A stretch of 64,000 nt of DNA from Oikopleura dioica (Eukaryota; Chordata; Appendicularia; Copelata; Oikopleuridae): positions 9,858,501-9,922,500 of the forward strand of contig OU015569.1 in assembly GCA_907165135.1 (NCBI GenBank). The letters run 5' to 3'. The stretch's first letter is position 1; each line of letters begins with the position of its first letter. Made by a program: the position numbers and the translations under genes. Positions 1-12,447 of the stretch are shown piece by piece. The notes under the pieces were generated by a model. The model searched no databases. It saw only the letters and a list, made by a program, of their open reading frames with translations, and was not told where the DNA came from.

Positions 1-325
1 ATAGCTTTACTAAATCAGAATCTCAAAACAAATGTAAATACTTGTACTTAGCTTGAATTTTCGCAGTTTTCTTTGTGGCCTAAGTGGGCAACCCCAAGAC
101 GTAGAGGTATGAAATAGAGGAGTTCTGCCAATGTAGAAAAAGAAAAATCACTGATTTGACTTGATTGGCAGAAAAGGTGGAACCCTAGTGATTACCATCA
201 AATGTAGAATCCCGGTGGCGTGGATTTGGAACACCAAAACTAGTAATACCCTCCTTTTTGTTCTTATTCTTGCAATTTTTCACCTAAATACCGGAAGTTA
301 ATCGAGACTAAGTTTTCGTATTAAG

Positions 326-467
326 AAGTGCGACACCCTCCGGAAGCAATCCGAGTGAAGATAGCAAAAGCCGATCAAGCTTCCGTGGAGATTCAAAAAA
401 GCTGCTAAAAGGAGTCAAGAGCTTCACTAAGTCGGTGTACAAAGATGCCAAAACCAAATTTCAATGA
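326..467 (+). CDS. 3' terminal exon of an unidentified + strand gene (partial)
   Basis: A reading frame follows a possible acceptor (ATTAAG, ending at 325) and closes with TGA at 465-467. It encodes a short basic Ser/Lys-rich tail that includes KKLLKGVKSFTKSVYKDAKT. An AATAAA signal lies at 529-534, about 60 bp past the stop, as expected for the end of a transcript. A possible upstream exon ends near 240 before GTAATACC, but its frame could not be fixed and the gene begins outside the window. The lysine-rich amphipathic tail suggests a membrane- or nucleic-acid-contacting segment, but no family was recognised. The call rests on frame, acceptor and poly(A) signal only. Confidence 0.4.
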
Positions 468-1080
468 CATGTTCTCGGAGTTCCTCTATTTCTAATTACT
501 GAAAACTTCTTCAATTTTTCATGAAGCTAATAAACTGGACCTAAATCTTCACCTGCTTTGTTTCTTGACGAGAAAAGCGTAAATAAGAACAAGTAAATCG
601 GTAACGAATATATATTTTACTGCATTATAGTAATTAAGTTACATAGAAAACGTCAGACCAGAAGATAAACTTTTCCAGAAGGCCTGAAACTGAAAGTAAT
701 ATTTACAGAAGTGGTAATCAATTACAATTACAGGCGGTTCAAATAGCGGGAGGCCGCACCGGCCCTTCATGGATACACCATTTTAGTAAAGTGATGTTTT
801 TCAGAGCAGATGCACCGTCTTCGCAAAACGGAACTATAATGTAAGATGGAACTGGATGGAAAAAGTCGGTTCGATTATTATAGAAAGATAATAACAACCT
901 TTAACAATATATAAATATGTATATAAATTATTTACTTCATAAGTTATATACTTGCACTTGAAGAAAAACTAACCGCGGCCAGTGAGGCGCAAAAACCTGG
1001 CAAAATGTTAAGTTGATGGCTTAGATAATTTAGGGTCGAGGACCTCAAGACGAGGAGAAATGAGATTATGAAATCGTACA
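468..1080. other. Intergenic region between convergent genes
   Basis: About 600 bp between the end of the + gene and the stop of SECISBP2 on the - strand. It holds the AATAAA at 529-534 and AT-rich sequence around 890-950. No coding exon or RNA gene was seen. Confidence 0.6.
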
Positions 1081-4000
1081 TTAAACTTTTTCTTCGGAGG
1101 GTGGTGGTGGCGAATTGATTGTGTTCGGTGGTTTGGGATTACAATCGGAGACGATCTCGCGCCAGTTCATGTCCTCGCCCTGCGACACCGCGCTGATGAT
1201 GGAGACGCCACTCGCCGCGCTAGCATTTCGTGAGTGCACTTGGTACGCCTTCCGCGATGTTCCCTTGATCAGATCATCGACCAACTGCGCTTGTCCGTTG
1301 CACACGGGCGTGCTCTCAGACGTTCCATTTTCTACTATTGCTCCAGATGAATTCTCTAAGTCCAGTGTTTTATCGAGTTTGAGTTTATCAAGCTGGATTT
1401 CTTCGTCAACTTCCGCAGCTTGCACTTCTTGGGCACGCTCGTGGGAGTCCTCGATCTCTCGAGCTACAGTTCCTACGAGCTTCTGGTACTGTTCTCGTGC
1501 CTCTCTGACCAGCGTAGACAGGTGTGCGTACTGCTCCTCACATCCGGAAATGTCGAAGATGCCCACGATGCTCACGGGCACAAATTTCCCACACGCTCGG
1601 CCTAATGCACGTCGCCCAAGCGCAAAGATAACTTGTAATGAGTGGTCTTCGCACCATTGCAGAACCTGCGAGAGCATGTCGTCTAGTCCGCCTAAAGTTC
1701 ATGTCAATTTTCATGTCAAATTTTGTTGATTCATGGCACTAGTAATATTGCTCATTCGGAGCACAAACTTGAATAAATTGACCAAATTTTGATAATGGAT
1801 TTGTCATTATGATCAAATCGCGCGATGCGTGAACACCCTTGACACGTTTCGGACGCACCGTCCATAGAGGGAATGTCAAATGCTTACGCTCACAACAAAG
1901 GAAAGAAAGTTAGTAATCAGCCAGTTACCTTTTGATTGAATTTTCTCCAAATTGGGGGACACAATGACACACTTGATTTTGTTGAGTTTGAGGTGCTTGA
2001 AGACCTCGCGAATGCCAAGAACAAAACGCCGCTTTGATTTTGCCTTTGTAGGGTTCTTCTGAAGCTGCCGATTGTAGAAGCGACAGAGCTCGGAGAGCAA
2101 GTTCGCCGTCAGATTGTCAATTTTCTTGTCGATAACTTGATCACAGTACTCGCGGAATCGACGGCTGTGGATGCGGGATGCTTCAACGCAATCCTTGATC
2201 AGGGCCGTTTCGGGGCCTCCGATGCCGTCCAGAATTGGCGGTAGAGGTGGAACGTCGTCACTAAATTTACCAATCAAACATCAATCGATTGTTTCGTTTT
2301 GTATAACGATCGACTTTCGCATGAGTAAGTGTCTAAAATTATTTAATCGTGCCGAATTACTTTTCCAGCGATTATTCCTCAAACAGATAGACAAGACGTT
2401 TTCTCCTCAAAGTTAATTTTTACATGCTTGTTAAACGGTCACAGCTGGCCAAGCCGCCCTCTAGCTTCGAAGAAGCCAGACAACTGATTATATTAAATGG
2501 TGATATAAAAATGGAGTTTTCAAACTGACAAAGAAATTACGCTAATATTATAAATGTTCTAGCGTGTTCAGCCGCTTAGATTTTTGGTGCAGAAAATTTG
2601 AAGATGCCTTGACCTTTAAAACGTGTTTGCCGACTTTCACGTAATTTGAATAATGTGGCGAGGTTTCGAAAATTCCAGGTCAATTTGACACAAGTTTTAC
2701 GCGAGTTGGCTGGTTTACGGGCGGAGCTATTTAATCAATAAGGCCAAGTACACGAACAGTGAGTAATTATCGATTATAAAATCTCAGATATGCAAAGTTC
2801 TAACATGACACGCACCTTTGGTCGGTGGATTCAGTCCTTTCTCTGGCTTCCTTCTTCTCCTGGCGTTCCTTGAGAATCACTCTCTTCAACGCGGTCGGTT
2901 TCTTTTGCTTCGGATTTTCTTTGACTTTTCCTTTTTTCTTGAAGTTATTTTTCGCGTCCATTTTGGGTTGATTTGAGATGTTGGTTTGGCTGATGCGTTT
3001 GACTAGTCTCTCTTGCTCGGCGGCGATTTCGGCGTACTCAAGTTCAGCCTTGCGGAAGGCCCTCTCTGCCTTGCGAGCAGTCCTTCGCGAGTCGCGGACG
3101 AACGAGCCGTGGTCAGCTTCGGTTAGGGTCAATTTTTGGTAAAAAAATATTAGAGCTACGCCGCGAGACTTGCAAGGCTCGAATGACAGTGGCGGATCAG
3201 CGGCAATCCCTCTGCCGAAACCCCCGCTTTAAGTACGACTCAGTAGAGTCAGAATCGCGTCTTGCTAGCTGAGACGATTTTAAATAGAAATCGAAACCGT
3301 TATTGCGACGACAATGAAAAAGGGAAGCAGCTTTTAAGATTTCAGATGATTGCTTATGATCCGATTGACCCTTTCCTGTGTGCGAGACGATCGAGGCGGC
3401 GTGGAGGGGGATCGAAGTCGGCCTCTGGAGCGGCAGCTGACTCTGCCTGTGCTCGTGCTGCGTCTGAAGCGTTTCGGCAACAAGGGTCGGATCCGTGCGT
3501 TGAGCAACGTTGCCAACTCCACGGTTGGCCTGGTTGTTACTGGACGGCGTGCTCGGCGTTGCCTGCGCTTGGTTCACTCCTGCGCTCGCTGGTACCTGAG
3601 TGTAACTGGGCTGATCGGTTTGTGACACAACGGGTGGGGAGGACTCTACGCAACTAGGCTTTTGCTTCGGCGAACAGTAACCGGAGTCAGAATCGGGGTC
3701 CGGCTTGAGGAAGTTCAACCAGAGTCTATTTTTTCTAATTTGAGGATCGAGGCAAACACTCGCCCGGAGCATCATTTGAATAAATAGCTCTATTCACGAT
3801 TGAGCAATGCACAATGAGAGTCACTCTGTTTGTAGATTGAAAATTCTCAAAGGAAAGAAAATCAATGAGCGCTGATTTGAACTTTGCCTGATTGGTGGGG
3901 GTGATGAGGTCGGGGTTAGCGCTGGCTGGCTGCTCCTTCCCAGTGTTAAGGTCGCACTGGAGGGACTTGTCCTGTGTCTGGACGCGACGCGGCTTCCTGT

Positions 4001-5188
4001 ACTTTCGTGCTCTCTGAACCAAATTACTTATTCCTCAAAATTCTCTTGTTTTATTTCTTAGAGGAGCGAGCCCAATGAAACGCTCGCTTCGGACAACGGC
4101 GACCAATCAAACACTTGCAAGTCGAAGGAATGCGGCAATTATGAGAACAATTTCTATTTATCGTTGGGTAGGCACCAGTTTACTCAAAACAACTCAGAAC
4201 GTTAACTCTTGTCTAAAAAGTAAATTATGGACGGACGCACGTTTACCAAGGTTACTCCGAGGTCACAAAAGTCCTGAAAAGAAGCGCCTCGCAATCGGAG
4301 ATTTTAATTGCGCCGAGCAGTGTTATCATTCTATCGTGTTTCTGCTGGAGCGAGTCTAGGGGCGTCTACTTTTCGAAGGTGACTTCCTTCAGCTTGTCAT
4401 AAAATTCTGCACGTCCCCCGAGGGGTCGAAAATTCGCGCGAAAGACATCAGGGTTTACTTCAAAATCACCAAAACACAAATGGGAGAGAGTGCGTAGTAA
4501 ACTCAGGCCCAGATGCTCAGTGACTTTGCCAAAGCTCGTAAAATGCGAGTAAACTCACGGGCCGGGCCTATGCCCTTTACGAGTCCCGGTCCGAATTGTT
4601 GGACTTGGCGTAAATATTAAGATGATTTCTTTTCCAATATTTACAAATAAAAGTTGCCTCTGACGACTGGTGCATCCTCGTGGACAATTAAGTCTAATTC
4701 AGCCGGAAGTTTTCGACTGTGCTGCCCGTAGAAGGGTGCTACTTTTTCACTACGGAAAATAAAAACGGCCAGGCCATTGTTCTTTTCAGTGTTAGCTTTC
4801 TGTGCTCTCTCAGGGCCGTTGTCATAGCGTAGCCATTATTGGAAACCGGCGCCTTGATGTCAAATTGACGGGCAAAAAGATTACGTTACTGCTCTCTACG
4901 GATGATTACCTGATTGTTGTAGGCGCCTAGGTTAGGCCCCGCGTGCGTGTGCTGCAGGGGGTTGAAGTAAACGTGCGGGTGATAGACTTGCTCTTGCACG
5001 AACGGGTAACAACTGGTGACATACTGCGGATAGTGATGATGGGGAGCGTGCGGTGCCGCAGCACTCGCCTGCTGTGCCTGATCTGGCACGGGAGTGCTAC
5101 TTGCACCACCGTTGGGAGCAGCTTCTTGGCCCCCCGTTGTGGGTTGTGGTTGCGGCCCTCCTCCTGACAACTGGTAAGGCGAGTACAT
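1081..5188 (-). CDS. SECISBP2: SECIS-binding protein 2 (SBP2) homolog
   Basis: SBP2 binds the SECIS hairpin of selenoprotein mRNAs and recruits the Sec-specific elongation factor, so UGA is read as selenocysteine. The C-terminal L7Ae-type RNA-binding domain is unmistakable. The exon at 1929-2260 carries IHSRRFREYCDQ and the VLGIREVFKHLKL block, running to EKIQSK. The exon at 1081-1691 continues GGLDDMLSQVLQW and then RRALGRA and PVSIVGIF. The junction is a canonical GT-AG intron (1692-1928) that splits Gly. The exon near 2816-3170 holds the SBP2 hallmark KKPTALKRVILKERQEK. Further 5' exons, at about 3200-3730 (PDSDSGYCSPKQ), 3970-4015 and 4909-5188 (CYPFVQEQVYHPHVYFNP), resemble the low-complexity SBP2 N terminus. 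Introns here are long for this genome (553 bp, about 890 bp). The 5' exon order and the ATG at 5188 are inferred; the C-terminal identification is firm. Confidence 0.87.
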
Positions 5189-6210
5189 CAACTCGAGAGT
5201 CGCTGAGAAAGTCGCGAATTCATAAGCCACCACAGGCGTGTTTTTCTCTTCTTCCTTCTTCGCGGGTTTCCTCTTTTTGTTGTGTTTTCTCTCTTGTTTC
5301 TGGCGTTCGCTAGCGCGCGCTGGCCCGAGTGAAAGACCTAGCTTGGCTTGTGTGTTTGCCCGGGCGCATTCAACTCGCTCCTGAGCTAGGATCGGCTATC
5401 TGTTTTTACGGCGGCCAGTGGTGCGCAAGGTATTTGCCCTCCGCCGCGTAATTTATCTCTTATAAATGTGATTCTTCTTTCTCTCTCCCTCTGCTTGCTG
5501 AGAAGGGCTAGGGTTTATTCTGAGTGCGCGGCAATGGTGGAGGTGAGGTGGCGGCGGCGTTGGTGGTTAGTGGCGCTGGCGAAGGAAGATAGGAGGGATC
5601 GAATTCGGTGGCGGTGTCGCTGCCGAGAGTAGCAGAAGGGGGAGGCTAATCGTGCGCAGAAAGACGACTCAGATTGGCGGGACACACAACTCGCCACACA
5701 CAACGCAGCAGCAGCACGAGTAGAGAGACACACAAACACACCACAACACAAAATGGCGCTAGTAGGGTGTCCACGCGGCACCATTGTCATGGAGATATCA
5801 ATGAGTCATCACCAAGTGTAAGGAGCACCAAACACCAGGCCAAGTTAAGCACCTGGGGCCCGGGCAGCGCAATCCCCGGCGAATAATGCGCGGACTTGTA
5901 GACGGCCCTCGGGAAAGTCGACGCTCCGAAGGAAAAGAAGAGTTTTAAGTGTCGACCGGTACTGTCAACAGCAGCACCTCCATCGAAATTGATACTTCCT
6001 CAGCCGAGCCTACTAGATTACGACTAGATTATCTGGCTCTTGCCAGCAGAGGCACAACACTGATACCGGTACGGGCTTAACTAGGCGAACTCGAAAAGCT
6101 CACCAAGCGCAACTGCCTCCACCGCCGCTGAAAATTGCGATCTGTAAGCACTACGCAGCTGCTCTCGCGGATCTAATTTGTGTGGAAGGCTAATCCCCCC
6201 GTTACTTGTG
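5189..6210. other. Upstream region of SECISBP2, no confirmed gene
   Basis: About 1 kb of mixed sequence. It includes a CA-rich stretch at 5690-5750 that ends in an ATG (5754) with a short + strand frame followed by a GTGTAAGG donor-like site at 5816. Reading frames exist on both strands, but none resembles a protein or has consistent splice sites. It probably holds the SECISBP2 promoter and 5' UTR; a non-coding or 5'-exon role on the + strand cannot be excluded. Confidence 0.4.
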
Positions 6211-6748
6211 TCACAAACTTTCCTGAGCTACTTTGCTTCCATTCTTTCGCCTGCGTCTTCGGCGGCTTCGTTTTTTTGAAAACAGTGAGACCACGTTAGC
6301 TGGAAGTTCTTCCAGATGGAACCATGCCGAGACCGCCATTAGCTCGGGAATGATCCCGTCAGGGTACAGATAGCGATTTATCTGATCTTCCACGGAAACG
6401 GGAACTTCAGGACTTGGCGTTGGCTGCGGCGAGATTGACTTTATAAAATTAAGCTGGTGCTCTTTTATCACTCGAAACATTTCGGACTCGTCCGACTTCG
6501 AGGATTTCAGCGAGAGATTCTTCTTCTTTTTGGTTAACAAGCTCGCTCGAGAAACAAGGGGAAATTACTGGAGCACTCGTTTATTGAAGCGAAGCTCGTT
6601 ATCCTTCCTTGTGACCTTTTCGCTTTACCTGCAAGCTATCCGGCCTTTTGTTTTTGATTGCATTTACATACTCGAGCGCCCAGTCGACACTCTTCGAATC
6701 TTCTGCTGATCCTTGCGTCCATTTTTGGTCAATTACCATTGTATGCAT
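6211..6748 (-). CDS. Small unresolved two-exon gene
   Basis: The first exon starts at ATG 6748-6746 (MHTMVIDQKW...) and ends at about 6628 with ...NKRPDSLQ before GTAAAG, a good donor. The downstream exon is ambiguous. One frame gives a Pro/Glu segment with a hydrophobic stretch (IIPELMAVSAWFHLEELPAN) and an Arg/Lys-rich tail ending at 6211. A second frame, in phase with the donor, ends early near 6448. The first frame looks more protein-like, but its phase does not fit the visible acceptor, so a mini-exon may be missing. The product was not recognised. The basic C-terminal run SKKRSRRRRRRKNG could be a nuclear localisation signal. Confidence 0.4.
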
Positions 6749-6779
6749 AATTCTCTAGTTCTTTCTAGCCGGTCTCCGC

Positions 6780-8281
6780 GAATCTCGAGACAATTGCTAG
6801 AAAGAGATTTCGAGCAACTCCACGTGGTTCCAAGTCTTTATCGCGAACTGAACAAGAATGCATGGAAGACACCTGCAAGTATCATATTTCTCATTCATTA
6901 AAAGATCAAGCTTCATTGTTTAGAAACTGCCCAAAGAGATGAAATCAATCAACAAAAGCGATTTTAATATCGCAAAATCATGCGAGATTATTTGATGAAA
7001 TCTTATTTTGCAGAAGATCTTCTAATATTCAAATCATCGGAGTAAGCACGCAAGTCATCGTCAAAAGACAATCGGAAGGAGTGTTAAATTTTAAATGAGC
7101 GTTACTTTTGAATTCGTTACACTTTCCCTCATATAAAAGAGAGCTTAAGAAAAAGTGTTCATGAGCGATATAATTCAGTTGGGAAGATCAGTTCGATGGG
7201 AGGATCTAGGAACTCGGGTAACATGTCTATTTTTATCATTCGAACAAAGAAGCGTTATAATTTTTAATTATCCATTGGAAAGATAAACTCACAACACTCG
7301 ACACAAGAAGGCATTCACTCTATCATGGGGTTTGTGGTCTTGGCCTATCAATCACGGGAGGAAACCTTTTAACCCTAAAGAGATACTCAATCGGAAGTCT
7401 CACGCTTACCTGTGGCTTGATTCTTATTCTGCTCGCTTTCTTTAATTTCAACTTTGCTGGCATACGCGTCGTCCTTATCAGGTTCAATGCGTAAAACTCA
7501 TGTATCTTACTCATTTAATCTTTTAGTACTTTCATTGTGGTCATCTGTGCCCTTGTTAACTTTGTTGTAATCGCAACAAGACATAGTTTTAAAGGCAGAT
7601 AAAGTAATATCGAAAATTGATGAGTCTGAAACTGAGCGAAGATTTCACAACTTTGAATACGAAGAAGATAAATACAACGGGACACCATCTGAGAGTCGGG
7701 AGATTTGGAATCTCATCGTTTCGGGTATCAAATATTCCCCTTGTGTTTCAGAAAAACAACTCAATTATAGGCGTACTTTTGCTGACCGAGATTATTCTAT
7801 CCTTGGCGACTTACGCAACAATAATTGACTTCGGTGATGACGTGCAGAGAGAGGAGTTAGTAGGTTGGGGTGGATATGTTTAGTTATTATAAGGAAATAT
7901 CTTCTAATCGGCCATATGATCCACCACTAAATTTGTTGTAACGCCAAGTATCAGGCTGGTTCAGAAGAACATTACTGTCGACAAAATACATCGGTCTTGA
8001 ACCATAAAAGACAAACAGAGCAGGGATTTACGAAGGTGACAGGAATTATAGGAGAAAAAAGACACTTGCCAAAAGCAACTTCTCATAACGTAGGACAACT
8101 GCTGATTGAAAAGACTATTTACTTATTCACTTAGTACACGATCATTCCCCAGTCTGCTCTTGGATACATCACTGATAACTACGATCTGATAGAACAAATA
8201 GAGCTCGAGCAAGCTCAGCAGATGGAGCTCGATGACGAAATTATTATGTGCATGGCACAGGAAGCCGACCCGGATGACTGA
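6780..8281 (+). CDS. Multi-pass membrane protein, unrecognised
   Basis: Several exons can be chained on the + strand. One at about 6800-6860 encodes RDFEQLHVVPSLYRELNKNA. One ending at 7217 (VHERYNSVGKISSMGGSRNS) is followed by an exon at 7283-7481 with a first membrane segment (GSLTLTCGLILILLAFFNF). A canonical 44-nt intron leads to an exon from 7527 with a second segment (STFIVVICALVNFVV). A third segment (NSIIGVLLLTEIILSLATYA) lies near 7755-7815. The exon near 7950-8034 is Cys-containing and soluble. The last exon, after TTCACTTAG, ends with an acidic tail and TGA at 8279-8281; AATAAA is at 8306-8311. The pattern suggests a tetraspan-like protein (MARVEL, MS4A or similar). Start codon and some junctions, including a possible 28-nt intron at 7567-7594, are unresolved. 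The gene is convergent with PIK3C3. Confidence 0.5.
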
Positions 8282-8382
8282 ACTTTAGTTCACGCCCTCC
8301 AAGCAATAAAGTTTCGTTGAAATGAGTTATTTGTTTTAATGAAGATGAAGAAATTTTGAAGAAAAATAGACTTGATTTGAAC

Positions 8383-11300
8383 TCAAGAAGTGGTCCAGAT
8401 TTTGATGGCGTGCATGTTCTCGCTGATTCGAGCAGTAACAGATGAAATCGCCTGGTCAGTGACCATTTGGAAGTGTTTGAATGCATCTGTGTCATTCAGG
8501 TCAAGGCGCATCCTTTCGCGCAGCTTTTGAAGAGTCTTGTCCGGCTCGATCGCAATGTCCGGAATCCCAGCATCAAGCATCAGGGCTGAAATTGTTAACA
8601 TTAAAACATGCAAGATAATAACGTTTAACTTTAATTGTTATTCTATCGGAGTGGGAACTGAACTTCGTGTCAAATGGTGATTAGTGAATCTTGAGTCTGA
8701 GAGACCCAGAAAAGTGCTGAAAATTAATAATAAGATCCGGTAAGCGACTCAGCTGACTGTCATGAGATTACTGGTGTATCTGATTATGCTAGCGCAATTG
8801 CTGTTTATTTTTTTTCGAAAGGGCTCACGTTAGGTGTTTCAAAACGCTCTTTGGCGCTAGGCTGGTTCAATTACCGAATAGTGAAAGGATGAACTGCGAG
8901 TGTCGGCGAAGGTTGATGTAAGCCTCGTAGGAATAGTTTCTGAAGTCTTTCCATCCTTCTTCTCCCATGGCTTCCACCATTTCTCTGCTAAGCTATAAAT
9001 ACTATAAAGATAAAGAAAACATACGACTAAAAATACCTTCATATGTGGCTGCATTGGCTTTGGATCACGGCCGAGTATAAAACCGAAGTCAACATGAAAC
9101 AGCTTGCCGTCCCTCGTAATGAGTAGATTGTCGTTGTGGCGATCCCCTACACCGAGAATGTATGTAACGACACAGTAGCCAGCACAGGATCGAACATAAT
9201 TGTCCATGATAACACTTCGTGGACCGCGACATTCTTGTAGGTATTTGCCAATAGAGCCTTCTTTTCGTAAGATGTCTCCAATGCCTTTTGAGTCCGGGAC
9301 GAATTCCATCAGACCGGCATCAATCGAGGTCGCAAGGGTACAATACGGAGTGAGCTTTAGGTCGAGTTTTTCTTCTAGAAGCAGTCGGTTCATAAGCGTG
9401 ATCATCTGGAGGATTAATTGATCTTGACGCAAATCATCTCCAACTTTAATGATTGCACCAACTTCTCCGCCTCCTGCAATAAAATGAGCATTTGTGGAAA
9501 ACAAATCGATTTATACCTTCTAATTTAAAGAAAACTAGAGCTGGCATCATTGCAGACTTGAAAAGATAAGTCTTATCGATGTTAATGCCAACGATTTTCT
9601 TGCGCGGATCAAGCGGATACATCGTCGGCTTAAAATTCGAAAAGGTACCGTACTCTTCACGAGGCGTTTCGTCTTCTAGACGGCTTTTGAATTGCTCTAA
9701 ACGCTCAGGCCTTGAAGAGTATTTTTCACACGCTCTGAGGAATGAAAGTAAAGATGTGGAAAACAACAACAAAAACTTACCTTAGTTCATTAATCAGATC
9801 GGTAATTAATTTTTCCTGGCGAAGTAACTCTGCTCGTTGTTTTTCCCTTCTCGATTTGTAGAAGCTCGAATTAAAGTGTTCGAGGAAACGATTGTAATCA
9901 TAAGAGTGAAGGCTTCGAAAGTCTTCATTTGCCTCGTTCTGCGCTTCGACATTGATGAACCAATACAAGTAGCTCCCGATAGACTGGTCTAGCTGGGCGA
10001 CTTCTAGGAGGAATTGCTCGAGTCCTCCTTGTACCTGATTGTGAGAGATGGAAAGGCTTCCGCTGTCATCGATCATCGATTCTTGCAGAAGTTGTGCTCG
10101 ACTGACGCCATCTCCAGCTTGGCTTTCGTACTTTAAAGCTTGTACTAATTGAAGCAGATAGAGTTCTAGATCTTCTCCTTGAGCTGCACGTAGCCTTGAA
10201 ACGGCGTACTTGCGAACTTCGATTTGTTTTCCGGCAAGAGAGTTTCCAAGAAGACCGAGAGCGGCTTCTGGTTTGATAGGGGCCCAATTATCTAAGGCAC
10301 AGAGGGCTGTTGACTTTTCGTCCGGATCCAACCAACGAATTGAAGTCAAAAAAGGAATAAGGGCATTTGGATAGCTTGATAGGAAATTGCGAAATTTAAA
10401 AACCATCGTTCCGTTTTCAATGTCGTTTTCTGTAAGACCTTCTTGGATGATTTTCATTAGTCTGTCTCTCTCGACAGGCGACGGTTTTTTCGTCTCTGTC
10501 ATCGATCTGCCAATGGATCTCACGACTTTTAGATGCGCCTCTTCAACGATGTTTTCCCTTGCGATGAAATCAGGAACTCTGTAGAGCTTGTGGTCCGTCG
10601 TAACAGTCACATCTTGATCCGCGTTATTCTCCATATAAACACAAGCATAATCTAGTACTCTCTTTTCGGGATGGTATCCTGCTGGTGTACTTCGATTTTG
10701 ACCCTCGCGGAAGGCCAAGGATTCCGTCTCAATAACCAAGTTCATGAAATCACCGACATTCGACTCTTTGTGAGAAAGCTGAGACATCTCCTTTGTTGTC
10801 CAGTTGTTTAGCCATTCAATTTTCGAGTTTTCCTTGAAATTCATATTGTCTTTGAGGGGCTTCAGTCTATGCATCTGATGGTTCTTATCTAAAATTCATT
10901 TATTGAAAGAGAAATGTTCACCAAGTTTAGTTTACCTATTTGGCCTTTGGAAGACGTAGAGCTATTGTGATATCTTGGATCTGGCTCCATCATGGGCCAG
11001 ACCCAAAGGTCTCTAGTTCCTTGAAGGAACTCTCCGATTTCGGAGAAAACTTCACAAACAGACGATCCAAGGCAAACATCAGTACCAAATTCCAGAAGGC
11101 GAAGAGCAAGCACAGAATCTCTCGGTAGCTCGCAAAATTGCACGGGAAGGGTGAGCCATTGATCCCATTTTACTTTTTGGGAAGCGGAACTGTTTGGATT
11201 TTTTCTGGGAACTAAGGAAATATGAAAAAGAAGGAATCTCAACCACAACTTATGAATCAATAAGTTATCATCCACAAGAAATCACCTGGTATAGGATGAG

Positions 11301-11555
11301 ATTGTGCAGGAAGCGAGTAAGGCCGGCCTGATGCATACAACTCGACAGAAATATATACATATCGGTCAGTGACAAAGGAGTGAATTTCGTTATTCAAAAC
11401 ATCTTCTATGGGTTTTTCGGGTATGTGTCCTTCGAGCGAGCCTAAAAGATTGTCAAAAGGAAGCCATCGAAATTGAACTTACCAATTCTGATGTTGAGCC
11501 TTTGCCTGAGATCCGAGCTGTAAACATAATGAAAGTGATCTCTTCTATCTTTCAT
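8383..11555 (-). CDS. PIK3C3: Class III phosphatidylinositol 3-kinase (Vps34)
   Basis: Makes PI3P on endosomes and autophagosomes in complex with VPS15 and Beclin. The start ATG at 11555 gives a short lead to [13 protein letters not shown] and IGSLEG, matching the Vps34 C2 N terminus. The helical (PIK) domain lies around 9777-10874 and includes [20 protein letters not shown] and [12 protein letters not shown]. The kinase domain carries [16 protein letters not shown], the catalytic loop GDRHNDN and the DFG motif in [16 protein letters not shown]. The end shows [20 protein letters not shown] and a tail ending IKIWTTS, as in the family. All catalytic elements are present. Introns are mostly short. 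The gene lies 127 bp downstream of the stop of the four-TM gene on the same strand and is probably the last cistron of an operon. It converges with the + membrane-protein gene; the two stops are about 100 bp apart. Confidence 0.95.
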
Positions 11556-11682
11556 TTGATCAATAACATTCTAAGGCGTTTAAGTCAAATATTTATTAAT
11601 AAGGCTATATTAAAATGCACTCGAAAATGATGAACAGATAAAGAAAGAAGTGGTACACAGAAAATATGAAATACGGCAGAGT

Positions 11683-12337
11683 TATACAGAAGATGTTTTG
11701 ACGGGAGGCTCTAACGTTTTCGAAGAGTTTTCATCTTTACAGCATGATTCTTAAGATGTGAATAAGTCTATTCAATTTAGTGAATTTACCTGATAAAGGT
11801 TGAAGTAACGACAAGAATGTTAGTCCGAGGGCAGATAGATGTTGGACCGTTAGAAAAGCAGCAAATATAGCTTCGATTTGATAGAGTCTTTTGATTTCAT
11901 CCGCATGGTGATTTCTCCAGATGTTCATATCAATAAAGCCAAAGTCCAATATAGTAAGGACACCGATAAGGGCGAGGTTGAGTAAATTTGAAGCCAGAGC
12001 CGACCATAACCACGGACGATTGGGGTTGAAACCGAGTCGACAAGAGAACGCGATAGAGAGGAGAGAGAATACTGTTAGAAAAACACCTTGACCAATGGGA
12101 ATATATCCGTCAACGCAGGGAAGCTCGGCCAGCTTAATATTTGTTCAGGAAACTCTCCGAAAGAAGGACACTTACGAGGAAATCGAACGGCTTATAACGA
12201 CACTTTGGATGATGAAATTTCTTGAGCGCAATTATAGCTACTGTCCACACACCAGAAAGTAATAGCGCGTAGACTATGCTATAAACTAAAGCTAACCAGC
12301 CTGCGAATATCCACCCATAAGTCCGAGGTATTTGCAT
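11683..12337 (-). CDS. Four-transmembrane protein of unknown function
   Basis: Three exons. The first (ATG 12337, MQIPRTYGWIFAGWLALVYS) holds the first membrane segment and ends at a GTAAGT donor. The second, after AATATTAAG, has three more hydrophobic segments (VFLTVFSLLSIAFSC, LASNLLNLALIGVLTILDF, FAAFLTVQHLSALGLTFL). The last is short, Ser/Lys-rich and Cys-Cys containing, ending at TAA 11685-11683. About 190 residues with four TM segments and short loops recall MARVEL-type or small tetraspan proteins, but no signature motif was found. An acceptor-like TTTCATTTCAG just before the ATG (about 12353) would suit spliced-leader trans-splicing. The gene lies 110 bp after the small single-TM gene and 127 bp before PIK3C3, all on the same strand. 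Confidence 0.65.
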
Positions 12338-12447
12338 GTCAAATTTAACATCTGAAATGAAAACGTTTCTTTGGAGGTCACTATGTTGTATTTTATATGT
12401 CGGACTTTTTTGAACAGAATAAAAATAAATTAAACGTCTCGTTGAAC

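Noticed and set aside
1115-1729. 204-residue + strand ORF
   Set aside because: It lies opposite the SECISBP2 RNA-binding exon, has no splice sites or family similarity, and is a shadow frame.
4480-4620. GC-rich imperfect palindrome in the SECISBP2 intron as an RNA gene
   Set aside because: No tRNA or snRNA boxes could be identified and the pairing is short and interrupted.
5674-5886. + strand ORF in a CA-rich region
   Set aside because: Low-complexity Thr/His composition, no similarity and no clear gene model; could be a UTR.
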